Origin: Nipponacmea schrenckii
Lineage: Eukaryota > Mollusca > Gastropoda > Lottiidae
Assembly: GCA_030562195.1 (NCBI GenBank)
Contig: JAUJPP010000005.1
Span: 29,127,106-29,191,105 of the forward strand
DNA: 64,000 nucleotides
Reading direction: 5' to 3'
The translations under genes and the position numbers were made by a program. Below the pieces are notes generated by a model. That model was not told the origin of the DNA, searched no databases, and saw only the letters and a program-made list of their open reading frames with translations. Position 1 is the first letter of the stretch. Every line of letters begins with the position of its first letter. Below, in pieces: positions 38,929 through 53,888 of this stretch.

Positions 38929-41900
38929 GTAAGTTTACTACTTATGATATAATCACAAATCAATAAGTGTGTAATTTTGTCACATAGAAGAAAACCCTAC
39001 ATTGAGGAAATTGTGTTTTATTTTCAAGTAAGTTGTAAATTTAATTTTTCAATTAATGTCTGATATTGACACCAATTTGTCAATTTGTAAATGTTGTTTG
39101 GAGAAATGCTGTAAATCTGTCAGTAAACGTCTTTATATTATAGAGTAAATTGTATTTAGTTGAACGCTACCAAGTTACATGATGTTCATTCAATCGTCTA
39201 ATGAGATTGAACAGACCTTATTTAGGTGTTAGTGGCATCAATTACCCTCGGAAAAGATTGACTAGATTAGTATAGTATGTAGTAATAGTGTGATTTACAG
39301 ACTATCAGAGACTTTATCAACTTCTCGTGACAAGATCAATATCCTACTAGGTTTCTATAGTACAACTTTGGTACCATCTTTTACCATTTTCAGTTTTATA
39401 CCCGGTACTTTAAGTCTGTAATGATGGCTTTATCATTTAGACATGGTACTTTTTGATACCCTTGTGGATTTGTTAAATCCAATGGGTAACATGTTGTTTT
39501 TATACTTGGCTGTATTGAAGCAGAAGACAAGTTTAGAGCAATGAGCAGATAACTGTGAATCCAAATACTCAGCCTACAGAAGATTACTTTACTGTTTATT
39601 ACCCTTTCACCTTTCTTACTAATCAATTTTTAAAGTTTAATACAACAATATATATTCTGTTCGAGATTGTGAATTCTACTTATATGAATTATATATATAT
39701 AGCAGTAGAAATAAAAACAGGAATATCTAACTTAATTGTTTTATTTTGACTCCTCCTTTCAATATTGGTTCATTGTTTCAAAACATAATTAAAGATATTC
39801 TGAATCAATATTGGTTATTTATCATTATAATAAATATCTTTATTGATTATTCTAACAAATTGATTAATGAGTTTTTAGAAATTTACTTCTAAGAAAACAT
39901 TAGTTTGTTTTTGGTACTTAAAACTACTGTGTACAAGGTGCCAATTATTGGCAAGCTAAAAAAATATCCCTTATTTTAGCTGGATATGTGTTAAAAAGCA
40001 TGTTACAGAACAACCTTTTGATTAAGTTCCAGATGTGAAGAATATGTACTATTTTGATGAAAACCATTTACATTAATCAATAATGCTTGTGGCACTGGCT
40101 CTGTAAAGTTTCGTAGCACAGGTGTTTCTTATCATTCTGAATGAGGTACCATAAGAAATTCTGAAATTGTTCCACCTCTGGTACATTGTGATGTTAAGGC
40201 CTTCCAGGAATTGATTTTATAAGAATTATTACTTGTCAACAGTGATAAGTTCTCTACATCTACTTCAAACATGGCTTGAAATTTGTGTTGATTATGATAC
40301 ATGTTAGTAAGAATGATGCTAGAGGCTATTACTATTGATTACATATAGTCATCTTCAATCTAGATGATGTCAAAGTAAAAAATGTTACATCTGGATATAC
40401 TTTAAGATAATTCTCATTTTCTTTCTGCTGTAATGGGACAATATAATATCAGAAGCTCTATCTTCTAATCTTGTGAGTCATAATTTGAAAGTTTTGTTAG
40501 CATTGCACATCTTGTGCATGTGGCGTGTCCTGAGCAAGCTTTCTTGATAGAAACCGTAATATTACGATATAAGATTTTAGGGCATCAGAAGATGATTTTT
40601 ATTTCAACAGATCAATATTTTGCATGAAGCTGATAGATATGATTTCCATATTCATTTTTGGCAGATATTATTTCTGGTATCTTTCATCATGACAAAAATA
40701 TCATGATTGCACCTCTTAGAATGTTTTAGGCAAAACTGAATAAGGGGAAAAAATGACTAGATTGAATTAAAGCCAATATACTAGGTCTGTATGTAATGGA
40801 CAAGTGAGTAATGAAATAAAGTACTATCCGATATAATGACAGGTTTAATATCAGAAAATAATTAGTCTGTAAGTAATATTATAATAGTATTATTAAAAAT
40901 AATTGAATTGTCTATTATATATAAGACATTCTTAATTATTGTTCGTCTATCTTCTTAAATATAGTCTATTTCATCACGTGACAGTCAATTCTTGATTCAG
41001 TTTGGAATAACAAGGAATGAAAGCAATAACAATTTGGTTGACATAATTATCTTGATTTGGTGAGGACTAAGAGGTGAACCAATTTGGTGATTGTGATATC
41101 CGAGAAAATCTCTGTCTTTGTGGACAATTGGTAAGGATTTTTTATCTCTATTATGAATCAAGATGGGATCAAATCTCATCTGCAGATAAAAGCTTGATTT
41201 CAAATGGTTTCTTAATTAAAAATAATTATTTTAGATGTGAATTGGTTAAAGATGTATTAAGTGTTTATTTAAGTTACTACCAACTACTTCATAGTAAATG
41301 ACTAGAGTAGTATCTTCAATAATAGTAAACGCAATAACCTTTATAAATTACACCTAGTCAATTCAATATGAATAAAACCTTTAATATTTCTAGACACTAT
41401 AAGTACTGTTGGACACAAAAAAAAAAATTGATGACAACAGCTGCATCTTGCTGTAGTCTAGGTCAACAAGCCCAATATTTACCACATCTGGTAATTTCAA
41501 CACTTCTTAAATGTTACTTTCAGGTAACAAGTTTTTTGTATGAATACACCATATGGTAATCTTACTTCTGACTTAATATGGAGGACAAAATCTTTTAACA
41601 CCATCTGTAGGTTATTATATACAGTCACTTGGTGCTTTTGGTTTATGAAATATCATAATTTTCAATAACATAGAAATATAAAAGTGTATGAGATCCAGGT
41701 GTAGTTTTCATTCTGAAATATATTGTATGCATTATAAAGATATCATGATAGTGAGGTCAAACTGAACTGTAGAGTTTTATTAGTTGAAAATCAATCAATT
41801 AATATGATAAAAGAGTAAATCAAGTATATGATCAAACAATACTTACTATTCAGATGGAACATAAAATCATTGTCTTGCTTCAACTGCGTTCAATTACATT

Positions 41901-42545
41901 TTCCAGCTTTTTTGTAGTGCATGATTCAAATCTGACATGCACTGAATTATATTTTGCATTTTTATAGCTAGCACAATGCACTTGATAGGAAGATTTTCTA
42001 GTTTAAGAACATTATTATACTCTCCATTTAACAATCAACATCAAAAGATGGGGTTCAAATTGTTGAAAACATTTTTAGATTTGATATCAATATGCAGTCT
42101 TATGATTTTAAAACATATAATTAAACATTATAATTTGTTTACCATGAATGCGTTTTCAGTCCTAAAAAAAGGTTTGGGGCAATCCTTTTTAATTTGAAAA
42201 TTGATTTGCAATTAATTGAATAAATGGTTTCTTTTGAACTTTGATTATGAAAAGAAGAAAAAGACATACAGAGGCTATGATCAAGCAGTTGCTATGCTAT
42301 TAATGATATAAGTGTGCTTATTTGCACTTATTGCCTTTATATGTTCACAAAATATGTACATGTGTAAGGGAACAAAGGGTTCATGGGTAATAAAGAACAT
42401 GAGAAAAGCTGTTGTAAGAACATTACTCATCTGTTCAAGCTTATCAATGAAAAGGCAAATTAAAGTGTTACGTCCTACATTTCTGCACTCAAAAGGGGCT
42501 AATGAAGACATGCTACCCCATGTAGTGTTCAGAATTAAATTTTAC

Positions 42546-42972
42546 TAGGGCAGTGCATGATCTGACTTTTTTTCTGATTCCGAGCTGTCAATGGACAACT
42601 AGCAATCAGAATTATAGTGTAGAAATTGATCCAAATTCCATTTATAACTTTCTATTGTTACCTTTACAACACATAAATAGAATTATCTTTGACCTTTCCA
42701 TATACAAAAAAACACCTATTTATTAACGTTCTGTGCTATCAACAGGATCAGATTTTGAAAATTGGAAACAGACACCAAAATGATTGTTAAAATGTGATAA
42801 TTGAAATGAAAAGTTAATTCCCTACCTGATATTAATGATGTAATATATTGGTTTCAATCTTTCTTTAATGAATAGGAAAAAAGAACAAAACTGTTTCTCA
42901 GCATGTCAAAACAAGGCAAATTATTGACTGCAGAGATAATAGTCGGATAGAACTAATAAAATCACTGCCCTG
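42546..42972. mobile_element. Possible hAT-like miniature element
   Basis: The left end TAGGGCAGTG (42546-42555) and the right-end reverse complement CAGGGCAGTG (42963-42972) form 10-base inverted repeats of hAT style, with 9 of 10 identical. The flanking 8 bases do not form a clear duplication, so the insertion is old or the pairing is accidental. No coding capacity. Confidence 0.35.
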
Positions 42973-45628
42973 GAAAATTTCTAATTTTTTAATGTTTGAT
43001 GGAAGAAATAAATACCTGGTTTCCATGGTAATAGATTAATAACAGGAAGACATAAAGACAAATTGTTTCTGAGGTGTTAATCATAATTGAATATCTTGCA
43101 TTTATTTCAATTATTTATTACTAGTCAGTATGACAATAGTTGGACTAATTGATATGACCCGACTTTAACATGGCATCTTGAGGTTAAATATAAAGGAATT
43201 AATCTTCAGAATTTTATATTCCAAGTTTTATAATATCATAGATCTATGTTGATAAAATTAAAATTATCACAATTTATTTTACAATTATATATGATATTGT
43301 GGATCCATGTCTACTTTAGTGTTTGTTTATGGAAACAAGGGCGGTAATTAAAGGCAGCATCTTTCTGTAGTAGACTTAACATGTCAATGTTTTCATATTG
43401 AGTGCTACTAAATATTTATTCAATCATTTTTTTTTTAAGACTTTGATTAAAAAGGAAAGCAGTAAAAACAAATAATTAGAATATCAGAAACCATTAAAAG
43501 CGTGAATGATTCTCTTTAACCTTTCTCTTAATTAGTTCTCAATTCACATTAGATAATAAAATAACTCGTAAAATGGGAAAGCAATCAGTGAAGTTTGCCT
43601 GACTCAAAACAATAAAATGTATTTCTTTCTCGTCAGTGGTCATCATGGAGCTATAAGATGCATGCCAGGGTAGAATAGAGGGGATATTGTCATCAATAAT
43701 AATGATAAAAGTAAATTAATTTGAATCTCTAGGGTTGAAGATAAATCTGGTAATATATTTCTTCACTTCATAGAGTAAGATTATGCCTATTGATCTGTCA
43801 GTGGATGTTTAATCACACATCATTGTGTTTGTTATTAACTTCTTAACCTGACTACCTCCTCTACTGCCTGAAAAAATCACCCTCATTGCACACAGCATGG
43901 ACTTACCCATCTTCATTAGCTCAATAAGGTGAAGAAATATTTCAAAATACTTGCAACTTACAGATTTTTTTTCAATCTTCATAGCCTCAGAGTTATTATA
44001 AAAATTGTTATATAATAAAGATACATTTAAAAATTTTGACAATTTAAGGCAAGGATTTAAATTTGGATTATGTTTAATAAGTGGATTTAAAAATAAATTG
44101 TATCCAACTATTTGTATTAATGACATATTCAATAGTCTAGTTGAAATAGAGTCCTGATATTTAGGCTATAACTTTACAGTTAAAGATGGCAATGAATTTA
44201 AGTACAAATTTTATTCATCAGGTTATTTTTCATGTCTGGTAAAAAGTCTATAATTTAGTCTGATAAGATTTACTTTTGATCTGTGCTCCTTCCCCTGAGA
44301 TTACCTCCCCTTCCTTTAGCAGACCTCTTCAGTTATTTAAAACTTAATAATAGCAATTAAGCATGAAGCATGAATGTTGATGTCCTCTAATAAGGGTAAT
44401 TGGTAAGCTCTAGGGGTTGCTATAATATGATTCAAATCAACTTGCTAGACAAATTATCAAACTGTGAATCTACAATGGTCTTTTAGTTTTCAATTTAGAT
44501 ACAAACCTCTTACATGTTTCTTGTTGATGAATTCTGAGTGAGACTCAGGGGAGTGAGAATGAAACTTATTAAGCTGTTAGACTGAATTAAGGGGTCCTTA
44601 AATGCATATACAATAAGCATGATTATGTATAAGTGTCTGTCTACTATTTTGGTAATAAGTGGTTTCATTTGTAAAAATTGGAATCGAAGATAGTGTCACC
44701 ATCTGGCAAAATATAGACTGACACACACCACTTTGACTGTCATAGCTGTTGTGTAACAATAGTCAGTAATTATTGACTATTAACTATTGCCAGTTTTCTT
44801 TTAAGGTTGAAACATGGAAGGACTGAAGCCAATCCAACAATCCACACTATAGCCCCTGCTGTTATACAAAGTTCCAAAAAATCATCTGTAGTGTAAATAG
44901 GGTTTAAGTATAACCAGTAGACTAGGATAAGAAACTACATACAGTAAATGATAGGTATTGTTGGTGAATTGTTAAGTTACATATGATAACACTAGCTACG
45001 TTAAAAGCCATTTTCAAATAATTTTAAGATAGTCATCAAATCTACAGCTTGGATTAGAGTTTCAATATATAAAGATAGCCTGTAATGTTTTTAGTGATTA
45101 GTCTTTTTGTTGTAGCTGTAAGTGTTATTTTAATCAGTAGAAATCTGGAGAAATAGTGTGTTTTATGATGATGAAGTAACTTCATATCAAAGAAGTTTTG
45201 TTGTGACATTGTCATGTAGATTAAAAATTAATGAACCCAACAGATCTAATCATTCAACTTTACTATATTTGATGTTTGTAGTATTTTTGTCTGCTGATAA
45301 TTTTTTCTGATAAGGGAGTTCTTGGGTCAACTAGTTTAACAGGGGCCCCACATACTAATTGTCATTTAGACTTGATGTTGTAAAACTGATTATCATCTAG
45401 CTCCCCACCCAATTTTTTTGTGAAAATAAAAATAGCACGGGTTTGGTGTTGATATTGTGTTTAAGAGGTCTAACATATGAAATGTGACTAATAGTGCACA
45501 ATTTTTTGTAGTAAAAGAATGGTTATTGATGATTTAAGTTAAGCCTTTGGCCATCAAAACATTAAAATTCTGTCTTGAATTCTGAAGGGACAAGAAGTCT
45601 GCAAACTGTGTCCTTGATTGCAGTAAGA

Positions 45629-45729
45629 ATTGTAAGTTATGGATTGTAAGTTATGGCATAGAATGCCTTAAAGTTTTCGATTTCAACATTTTAACTTCAA
45701 TGTAATAGTCATACAATGTAATAGTCATA
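45629..45729. repeat. Two tiny perfect tandem duplications
   Basis: ATTGTAAGTTATGG occurs twice in tandem (45629-45656). CAATGTAATAGTCATA occurs twice in tandem (45698-45729). These are replication-slippage products in intronic DNA. Confidence 0.85.
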
Positions 45730-46362
45730 AAATGTGTATCAACTAGTTCATGTTATTTACATTAAAAACATGTAAAATAGAAAATTGATTAAGTTAAGTC
45801 TATATATGGAGAACAAGCAACATGTACATAGAGAGAGGATGTTATATAAAAACATAGCAGAGAATTATTGAGTTATTATATTATACTAGTATATCCCTAG
45901 GGTAAGATCTGTTACACTCAGAAAATATCACATCACAACCTCAACTGTACACAAGATGAAAGGGAAATATTTATAAAGTTGATTAGGCAGAACTCTGCAG
46001 GTGAAAAGACAGTTACATCAATAAATGATGATTGTAATATTACTTTGGAGATGGAACTATATTTCCATTCAGTAATGAAGATTCCTCTTAGGCAATAGTT
46101 GATTGGAATACACTTGATATTGCTGATAAGTTTTTCATTTCTACAATTGCTTTGGAGATATTTGGGTGTGGTAATATTTTGTCTGCCAGGTTTTTTACAA
46201 TGGAACATTGATAATTGTATGTATCTGGTTCCTAGTTAGCAGATGATATTAATAACTGGATTACTAACTTGTGATATTATCCATTATGGGCAGGTCTCTT
46301 TAAGGATGACAAAATTACAATTTTTTTTCATACAACTTATTTTCTTTTCTTTATATTTTTAG

Positions 46363-46589
46363 GTGAATGGCCAAGATTTGTCCAACTCTACTCATGAGGA
46401 AGCCGTAGAGGCATTCCACTCAGCCCAGGAACCAATAGTTGTAGAAGTATTGCGTAGAGCAAATAAGAATAAAATGAAGAGTCGATCTCCAACATTAGTT
46501 TCTATTGGAACACAAACTGAAGAAGATTTTTATTGTTACAACCGTCCACCAACACCACCACCCTTACATTATCCACATTTATCTCACGG
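46363..46589 (+). CDS. PDZRN3: PDZRN3/4-like exon: second half of a PDZ domain and linker
   Basis: This is an internal coding exon of 227 bases with a T-rich tract and AG acceptor at 46361-46362, and GTAAGC donor at 46590. It starts in phase 0 and leaves two extra bases. The translation starts VNGQDLSNSTHEEAVEAF and continues QEPIVVEVLRR, which is the last strand-helix-strand part of a PDZ domain. A linker follows with VSIGTQTEEDF and RPPTPPPL. The VNG-DLS-TH-AVEAF-EPIVV-VLRR pattern followed by GTQT is characteristic of the first PDZ of PDZRN3/PDZRN4 (LNX-family RING-PDZ proteins). Full-length members are E3 ubiquitin ligases at synapses and junctions. The RING and earlier PDZ exons were not found, and later exons lie outside or were missed. 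GTQT resembles a dynein light chain (LC8) binding motif. It could be PDZRN4 rather than PDZRN3, or a pre-duplication ancestor of both. Confidence 0.9.
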
Positions 46590-49500
46590 GTAAGCACACA
46601 TTTTTATTATGATAATCAGAGGTCTGATATATACTTTTTGACACTTATACCAAAACTTCATACAAGTCCTCTGCATTTTTTTATAATATGTAAATGCTTG
46701 CATTTTCACTATATTAAAAATCCTAAAATATAAGGAAAAGGAATATCAAAACAAGAGTAGGCCTGCAGTATTAAAATGTAAACAACCATGCTCAGTATAT
46801 TTATAGGACAAATACAATATATTATACAGTAATACAGTAGTTATTCATGTTACAAATACAGGTACAATATCACTTTTACAGAATTTAAAATATTTTATAA
46901 CATCATGAAAAAATCTCTTTTTAATTAGAAATGCTTACATAAATACTTTTTAAAACACTTTTCAATAAGCTCAAACTGCATAAAAGTGTAAAAGCACAAA
47001 TCTTGTTGATTTTTTTTTTCAAGCGGCTCATCAGTGGACAATAATATTGAGAAATATAAATATATTCCCAAAAGAGAAAGCAATATCATCTAGAATTCCC
47101 ACTTTACACTATCCTAGGGCTATTGATTACTGGTAGTTATTTATGAATCACAAGATAGGATATAGGAGATGCCCAGTAGTAGAAATATACACCATTTTTT
47201 CAACATACAAATTAACCAAATTGGTTTCAACATTTCTTATTTGACAGTTGATGGATTTGGTGTATAAATTAGTAAAAACTTGATATTTTACATGGTATAA
47301 ACCTAATATCAAATAACAGTCAGCATTTAATATCATTTTCTACCACTTTTTATCTTGTGTTGCGTGTGCTCATGCACATTTGTTCCCTCATTTCATGCAT
47401 TTTATCTATTTGCACAAGAATAAAAACAGACGAACTGCTCAATATCTATTCTGGTGTTTTGTATTCATGGTTAAAAAATATAGAAATATCTGGTAAATAC
47501 GAGTTCTAAGATATGTTATACTGTGAGGCACTCAGATTGTTCAGCAATAAACGTTAACATGAACAGATGCTGCTACTAACATGTATACTGTTAAAACATT
47601 ACTTATACTTTATTTTATCTAAATCACAGGTGCAAATACTTTCATTTTTATTTCTAGAAATTTCATTGCAGTTAGGTGTTAAACTGTTGAAACTTTTAAT
47701 TTGAATTATACATTTTATTACTGAGAAACAGATGCTGTATTTCTTAAATACATTGTAGTTAAAAGTGTAATGATGCAGTTTATTTAGTAATATTTCAATC
47801 ATTTCTCCCACCTTTGAGCAAAGCAACTTCAATAGCAATGGACAGCTATCTGTTGATTTAAGGTAAAATCATCCTCAAATTATAAGGTCAATATCTTGAT
47901 CTAAGTTTCTTAGCTACGAGTAAATGATTTTGGCAGAGTATATCTTTAGATCCTGACTAAGCAATATCTTTCCTCATTAATCTTCATTTATAACTGACCA
48001 GACCTATCACCTATACTCTACTTCCAATTCCTATTATCTTCCACCAAACAGCATTTTAACTAGACTTTTATTACCAGTCTTCTCTATTTCTCTATCTTTA
48101 ATATCAGTGATTAACAGCTGGATAGTCAGGACTATAGATACTGACCAAGTGATAAATAACAAGTAATTATATGTAAGGAATACCTACCTAGGTTTTAAAA
48201 GATCAGAATACATCAATATACCTGCTGGAACAGTAAAGTTACTACTGTCTGATTGATTGATCTAGTCATCTCAAGGTAACCATAAATAAACAATCATACC
48301 TTATTCACAATTCACCAGTTCTCCTTGTATGTAGAACTTTGATGTAGTCAATATATCAGACTTGTTGGTTCTGTTTAGAGATGGTTCTGCTGGCCTGGTT
48401 TACCTAATTTGGTTGAAATAGATGTTATGATTTCATTATCTCAGATCATGTCCTATACAAACCCCTTGATTTCTCTGTGGATTCTTGTTTCATAAGCACA
48501 CAGTATAAGTCTACTTTTTTTGTTTTAGTTTGTATACTGGCTTTGCTTCTTCTCTGGACCATAATATATGTCATAAGTGTCTGCTACTTGATAAAGCCTG
48601 ATCCATTAAACTGATACTTTCTCTAAACTATAAAGTTTTCTGGTGATAATTGAGGGAACATGCAGACAGAAACCTGTTACGAGAGACAATATCTAACTAT
48701 TTTAATATAAATATTTATTATTAGAGATTTCTTATTTGACAGAAAGAGAAATAAAGATAATGTTAATGGCGGAAATGGGAGGGTGTAACTAAAATTATTG
48801 TCAGTAGAACTCCTGTGGTTTGAATCAAGTATTTTAATATGAAGGTAATGCAAGTCACACCATACAACCTAAATGTCAGATTTAAATTATTTGAATGATT
48901 TTAATAATGGGACTTGTTGGAAGGTAACAACCAATCGCAAACAGGGCCAGCCTGACTCAGTTCAAATATTCCTGTAAAAAAGTCATGATTATCAGTCTTG
49001 ATTTGGTGAAATGGATCTGATTCTGACCGATTCTGACATATACTATGTTTATTATTATTATAATATTTAAGTTTGCACTCATCATTAAGTTTTTCTCCAT
49101 CCAAAAATCTCTTCATAGAAACTTTGATGTTAAATGTCCATGAAATATGGAGATGAAATCACATCTAATCAAACCAAATTAGAATTATTCTAGAAGATTT
49201 GATGTAACAGGTGAGTGTCTGTAGACAGTAAAAGATAAGTGGAGGCTGATATTTGAGCATCTATCTTACTAAATTACTATACTAACTTATCAACTAATAA
49301 ATATTTAAACTCAAAAACACCCCAGATAACATTTTATCAAATTAAACAAGTTATAAAAGGTGGATTATTTATCAGGAGTTGTGGTCTGGAGTCAGATCAT
49401 AATGTCCAAGTTTGATACTATCTGTATTTACTCCTCATCAAATCTGCTGTGTTCGATACTATCTCTGGTTATATTGTAAAAGTTGGGAAATTTTGTCTAA

Positions 49501-52500
49501 ATATTAGGATCAAATATCACTAAGAAAAATAAAGATTCAATTTCTTTTGGAGTTGGTTATCACAACTTGAAAGTTCATCTGATTTGAGAAGATCTTCAAA
49601 ATATAGATAATTTTAGGTTTTTGGTTAGACTAAGATCATTTTGATCATTCTCAATTTGAAATAAAAATTAAGTTAATCAATACATTGCATCATAAAAGGG
49701 AGATCTAAGGTTGGTCTATTTTCTATGACTTTGGAATTTGATAACAGCAACATGTTCTTGAGTTCTATTCTAGTGTATATAGGAACCAATCTCAATTAAA
49801 AATTCTGGAGGAAATGTTCTTGTATACCACACCTGTTACAAAACCTAGGTGTGTAGAGAAAAATGCTGATTAATCATCATCAACAAATGTTTAAAAATGG
49901 CACATTTTATCTTAAAATTTTCTATATTTATTTTTCACCATTGATTTGAATTTTTTTCTAGTATAAAAATCTCGCTAACGCTTGGTTAAAATAAGTGTGA
50001 TATTATTATTACAAGTGGTGATTAGAAAACTTTGAAAAAGAAAAGGTTCAATGTACCAACAGATCAAAGACTCTGTTGAGATGATCAGGTCTGATCGAGT
50101 TCAATATTCAAATCAAAGAATTGTACTAGTTGCATGATAGAAATAGAAGGTTGTTTGGCATGATAACAGTATATTGTTCTGTTTTTTATGCAATCTGTTG
50201 TAATGGTATTAAAACTCTTACATGTGATATTGACAGATCTGTATTGTACAGATTGGATTAGTTCATCCTAAAATCAATGTAATCTTTCCAGGTGCAGGAA
50301 ATCTATTCATAATTTAAGCTTTCTTTTATGAGGGAATATGATAATATATTATACATAACTAGAGTATAAGATATAACTTAAAGTTAAATAAAAGATGTAT
50401 TTCATATTACAGAGGCAATTATTAGAGGTTTGTTTCAAAATAAAATCACTTGTGATAAATAAATAAAATTGCCTGGTGTGTTTGTTTAAAAAGAAAAAAT
50501 GGGTTTTAATTTCAATCCTGGTCAACAGTGAGTTATGTTTGGCGCCTAATTTTCTGTCAGGTCTGCTAATTGTGAAATTATATAGCTCTCGTGGGTTTTA
50601 GATTGTTGTATCATTTCCTGTAGCTTGAAGTAAGATAGTCTATTAATCTTATAGACATAAATTCATTTTTAACTTTTAACTTGGAACAATCAGGCACTCT
50701 TTCATGACATATCAACTTCAGTTTGATCATTTGAAACTATTGGAAAGAATTTGGAAATAAATACTGGTTAAATGATCAGAGAATAAAGTTACAAAAATTC
50801 TTGAATATGTTGACTTGTAAAGAGTAACGTTTTAAAAAAGAGGCAAGTGATGAGATTTGAGCGAGTAACTTGACGCTTCCAACACTTGATGACAAAATTC
50901 CCTATGGAGACAATTTTCGTGACAACCTCCTCTTTAGACCCATACATCAATAAAACAACCACTTTGAGAAAAAATCATTTAATGATGAAATTCACTTAGT
51001 CAAGGAAATAAAATGAACGTTTTCTTAAACTGTTGGAATTGGAGAGAAGTGTAAAAATAAATCAGTGAGAGTGTAATATGTGTGCTAGGGTGACTGGTGT
51101 TTTAAACATGTCTGTCATTAAAGATGGAATAAAATGCCAGAGAAAAAGAGAGAAATGAGTAATCTCAGTATTCAGTACCTGTCACATCACACAACAAATT
51201 CTTTAAATATTGTCAACTCTCTTCATCTAATATCCACCTTCGTTCTTTCAAAAACTTCTGTCAGAGTTTTTTATAGAGGTATCAGGAAGAGTTGGTGATT
51301 TGAGTCACCATTGGAATGACAAATAACTGGACTACAGGTAATTATGTTGAAATGAATCTCCATCATTATTTCTCAAATTCCAATCTAAATCCTAAATTTT
51401 CTCTGAATTTCTGTGATTAGGCAGTCTTATTATTCACCTCGCTGACCATTCTACACTTTCAATTACTTTTTTCTCACAAAATAAATTGCAGCAATTTGTG
51501 CAGCTTTGAAATTGTACAGAATTTTCTAAATCAAGTGAAGCAAGAAAATTGTCATTTGATGATGGTTGAAAAACGTAGTGAACTGAAGAAGTAATGATGA
51601 AGAGTCTCTAATAGAACCAACCTTTTCTTAGCTACTGATGCTTTCTAGTTATAAACTTAGAAATTACGCATATTTTATATTTTCGAGTTGACTCACTAAT
51701 ATATAACATAAATAAAATTAAATTGATTTCAACCAGACATAGTGATAATTGACAATTGGAACACTATTATCCTATATTTGTAATGACATGCTGTGAACTG
51801 TGTTTGGTGGAATTTAAAAGTTTAATTGATGTTATAATCCACTTGAGACATATAACATTCATTAACAAGAGCAGTGAAAAACAACAAGCCTGATGACAGG
51901 TGTCCTGATAGGTTTCAAGATCATTCTCAAGAGTGCCATAAAATCCTCCAAGTCTGCTAACCAGTCTGGAACTGTTTCTGCCTCTTATTTACAAAAACAA
52001 ATAGATTGGGTAATTTGCTTAAGTGTCATAGGGTACAGCCATTAAATCAAGTTGTCAACAATAATTCTTGACAGATTGAGGCTCTAGTCTTTGACATCCA
52101 GCATCTTGTTGTGGTTTCCTGTCAATGGAAAACTCATTATCTTCTATTTTGACCACATGGCAACCATGGCACCGTTATTCTGATTGACCTAGTTTTAACA
52201 TGACATCCTATCTTGATATACTATGTTATTGTTTATATTTTCTTATCAATTAGTTTTTTTTATCTGCTTTTTTCTTATCAAAAGTAATGAGATAATGGGC
52301 TATGAAAACTAGTCATAAAATAAAAGTTAAATAGAAATCAAAGTGTCAGAGATATTTTCACTATTAAATGGACAGTGATTTATATTAAGAAAGGAACTGG
52401 AATTTGGTAATGGCAATAAATGGTGGAATATTAACTTGAAGAGGAAACCTTGTCTATGCCGCAGAAACTTGTATTGGGTGACTTAAGAGGCATGAACTAT

Positions 52501-53888
52501 TGGAAGATAAAGTCGACATAGCCATTTTAATTCCATTTTTCAGATGAGATGAATTGCATAATGAATAAATTTGCAGGGAATTAGAATTAAAAAACTTGGG
52601 GAGAAAGAAAGGATAGGATTTAAAATAGCTGACCCTTACAATAGCAATTTAACAATCTTGTTGACATCATCTTACATCAATTTACATAAAGAGATTTTAT
52701 TGTCTGGCATAGTTGGTTGTGAAATGAACATGCATATGCAAGGCATATTGGTTCTCTAGGTTCCAATTTCCCCCAGAAGGTTGATTAAGGTTGTGATTAA
52801 TAGTCTGCCAATTTCCTGTCCAGTTTTGTCTACAAATACCCTTTTGAGTTTTCTTTAGCCCATATTAACTGTGAAAAACCTGTTGATGTATTAAAATGAA
52901 AGTAATTTGTTTTTGACAATGAAATCAAAGAAGTAATTATATCTGATTTATGTTCAGTATTTAACATGCTCACCATATTTTGTCACTGAATATAAAATAC
53001 ATGTGTTCAAATTAACTCTGGCAGTAGGTCCATTGTGTCTCTTTACTCAACATAATTATCTTTTTTCATTGACCATATAAACTAAATGACCCTTGTCCAT
53101 GAGCCCAGATTACACATTATAATAGAGACAGTGTGAGAGATAACTATGGTCACGCTACACTAAAATGACAAGTAGCTTGGACGCTGAGCTGCCATATGGG
53201 AGCAATGAAGTGCCACGCTTGTTTTCAACCATGTGTCAGAATCTTTAATGAGTTTGCTGTGGGACAGTTTAGAAATTTGACTCTTTCTACCTTCAATATT
53301 AGAGATAAGAGTAAAGGGTTTTAATTTAGTGTTAAGAGCCTTCCTTGTTTTTACAGTTAACTTAATAATAATGACATTGAAGAAATTGTTGTGGAATTTA
53401 ATGAATTAGGTCTGTAAAAACTATTAAGATGGTAGACTGTAGACTTGTAGATTCCGGAATGGTGCCACAGACTCTGGAATCCAAGGTGTGAACATTGAAT
53501 TTAACTTTTTCTGATCTCCCATTTTACTTTATGTTTTACAAATATATACCTCATATTATGAAAAATATTAAGATTTTGTTTAAAAGTCGCACTAAACATG
53601 AAGTATCTAAAGTTCAAAGAAGTAATAAAGGGCACATATCCTTTTTAAAAGATAAATTCTTCAACACCCAAAATATGTATGTCTTTCCAACAATGTATTT
53701 CAGTCTAGTCTATCTGTTTGATTTATCCACTTACATCAACATTTTTCTAAATTAATGATTATGCTTTTTATTCTTGAAAAACTGTTTAGGGCAGTTTTAG
53801 TGTAGTATTTCATTTGATTTGTGATATTTTCAGATTTTAGAAACTTCAATAATTTCTTTTCAATACTGAAAGCCACATGACACTTTCT
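46590..53888 (+). other. Putative intron downstream of the PDZ exon
   Basis: AT-rich sequence with no supportable exon. Frames at 47148-47838, 48901-49116 and 52571-52759 lack domain or splice support. No short exon matching the next PDZRN domain was recognised, although very short exons could be missed. Confidence 0.45.

Larger units (their letters stand above)
34989..46362 (+). other. Putative intron of the PDZRN3/4-like gene
   Basis: This is the interval between the candidate MGC exon and the PDZ exon. It is AT-rich and contains only short unsupported frames, a second possible first exon (38902-38928), a weak hAT-like element (42546-42972), and two tiny perfect tandem duplications near 45629-45729. 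It ends with a T-rich tract and TTTTTAG acceptor at 46340-46362. Confidence 0.45.
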
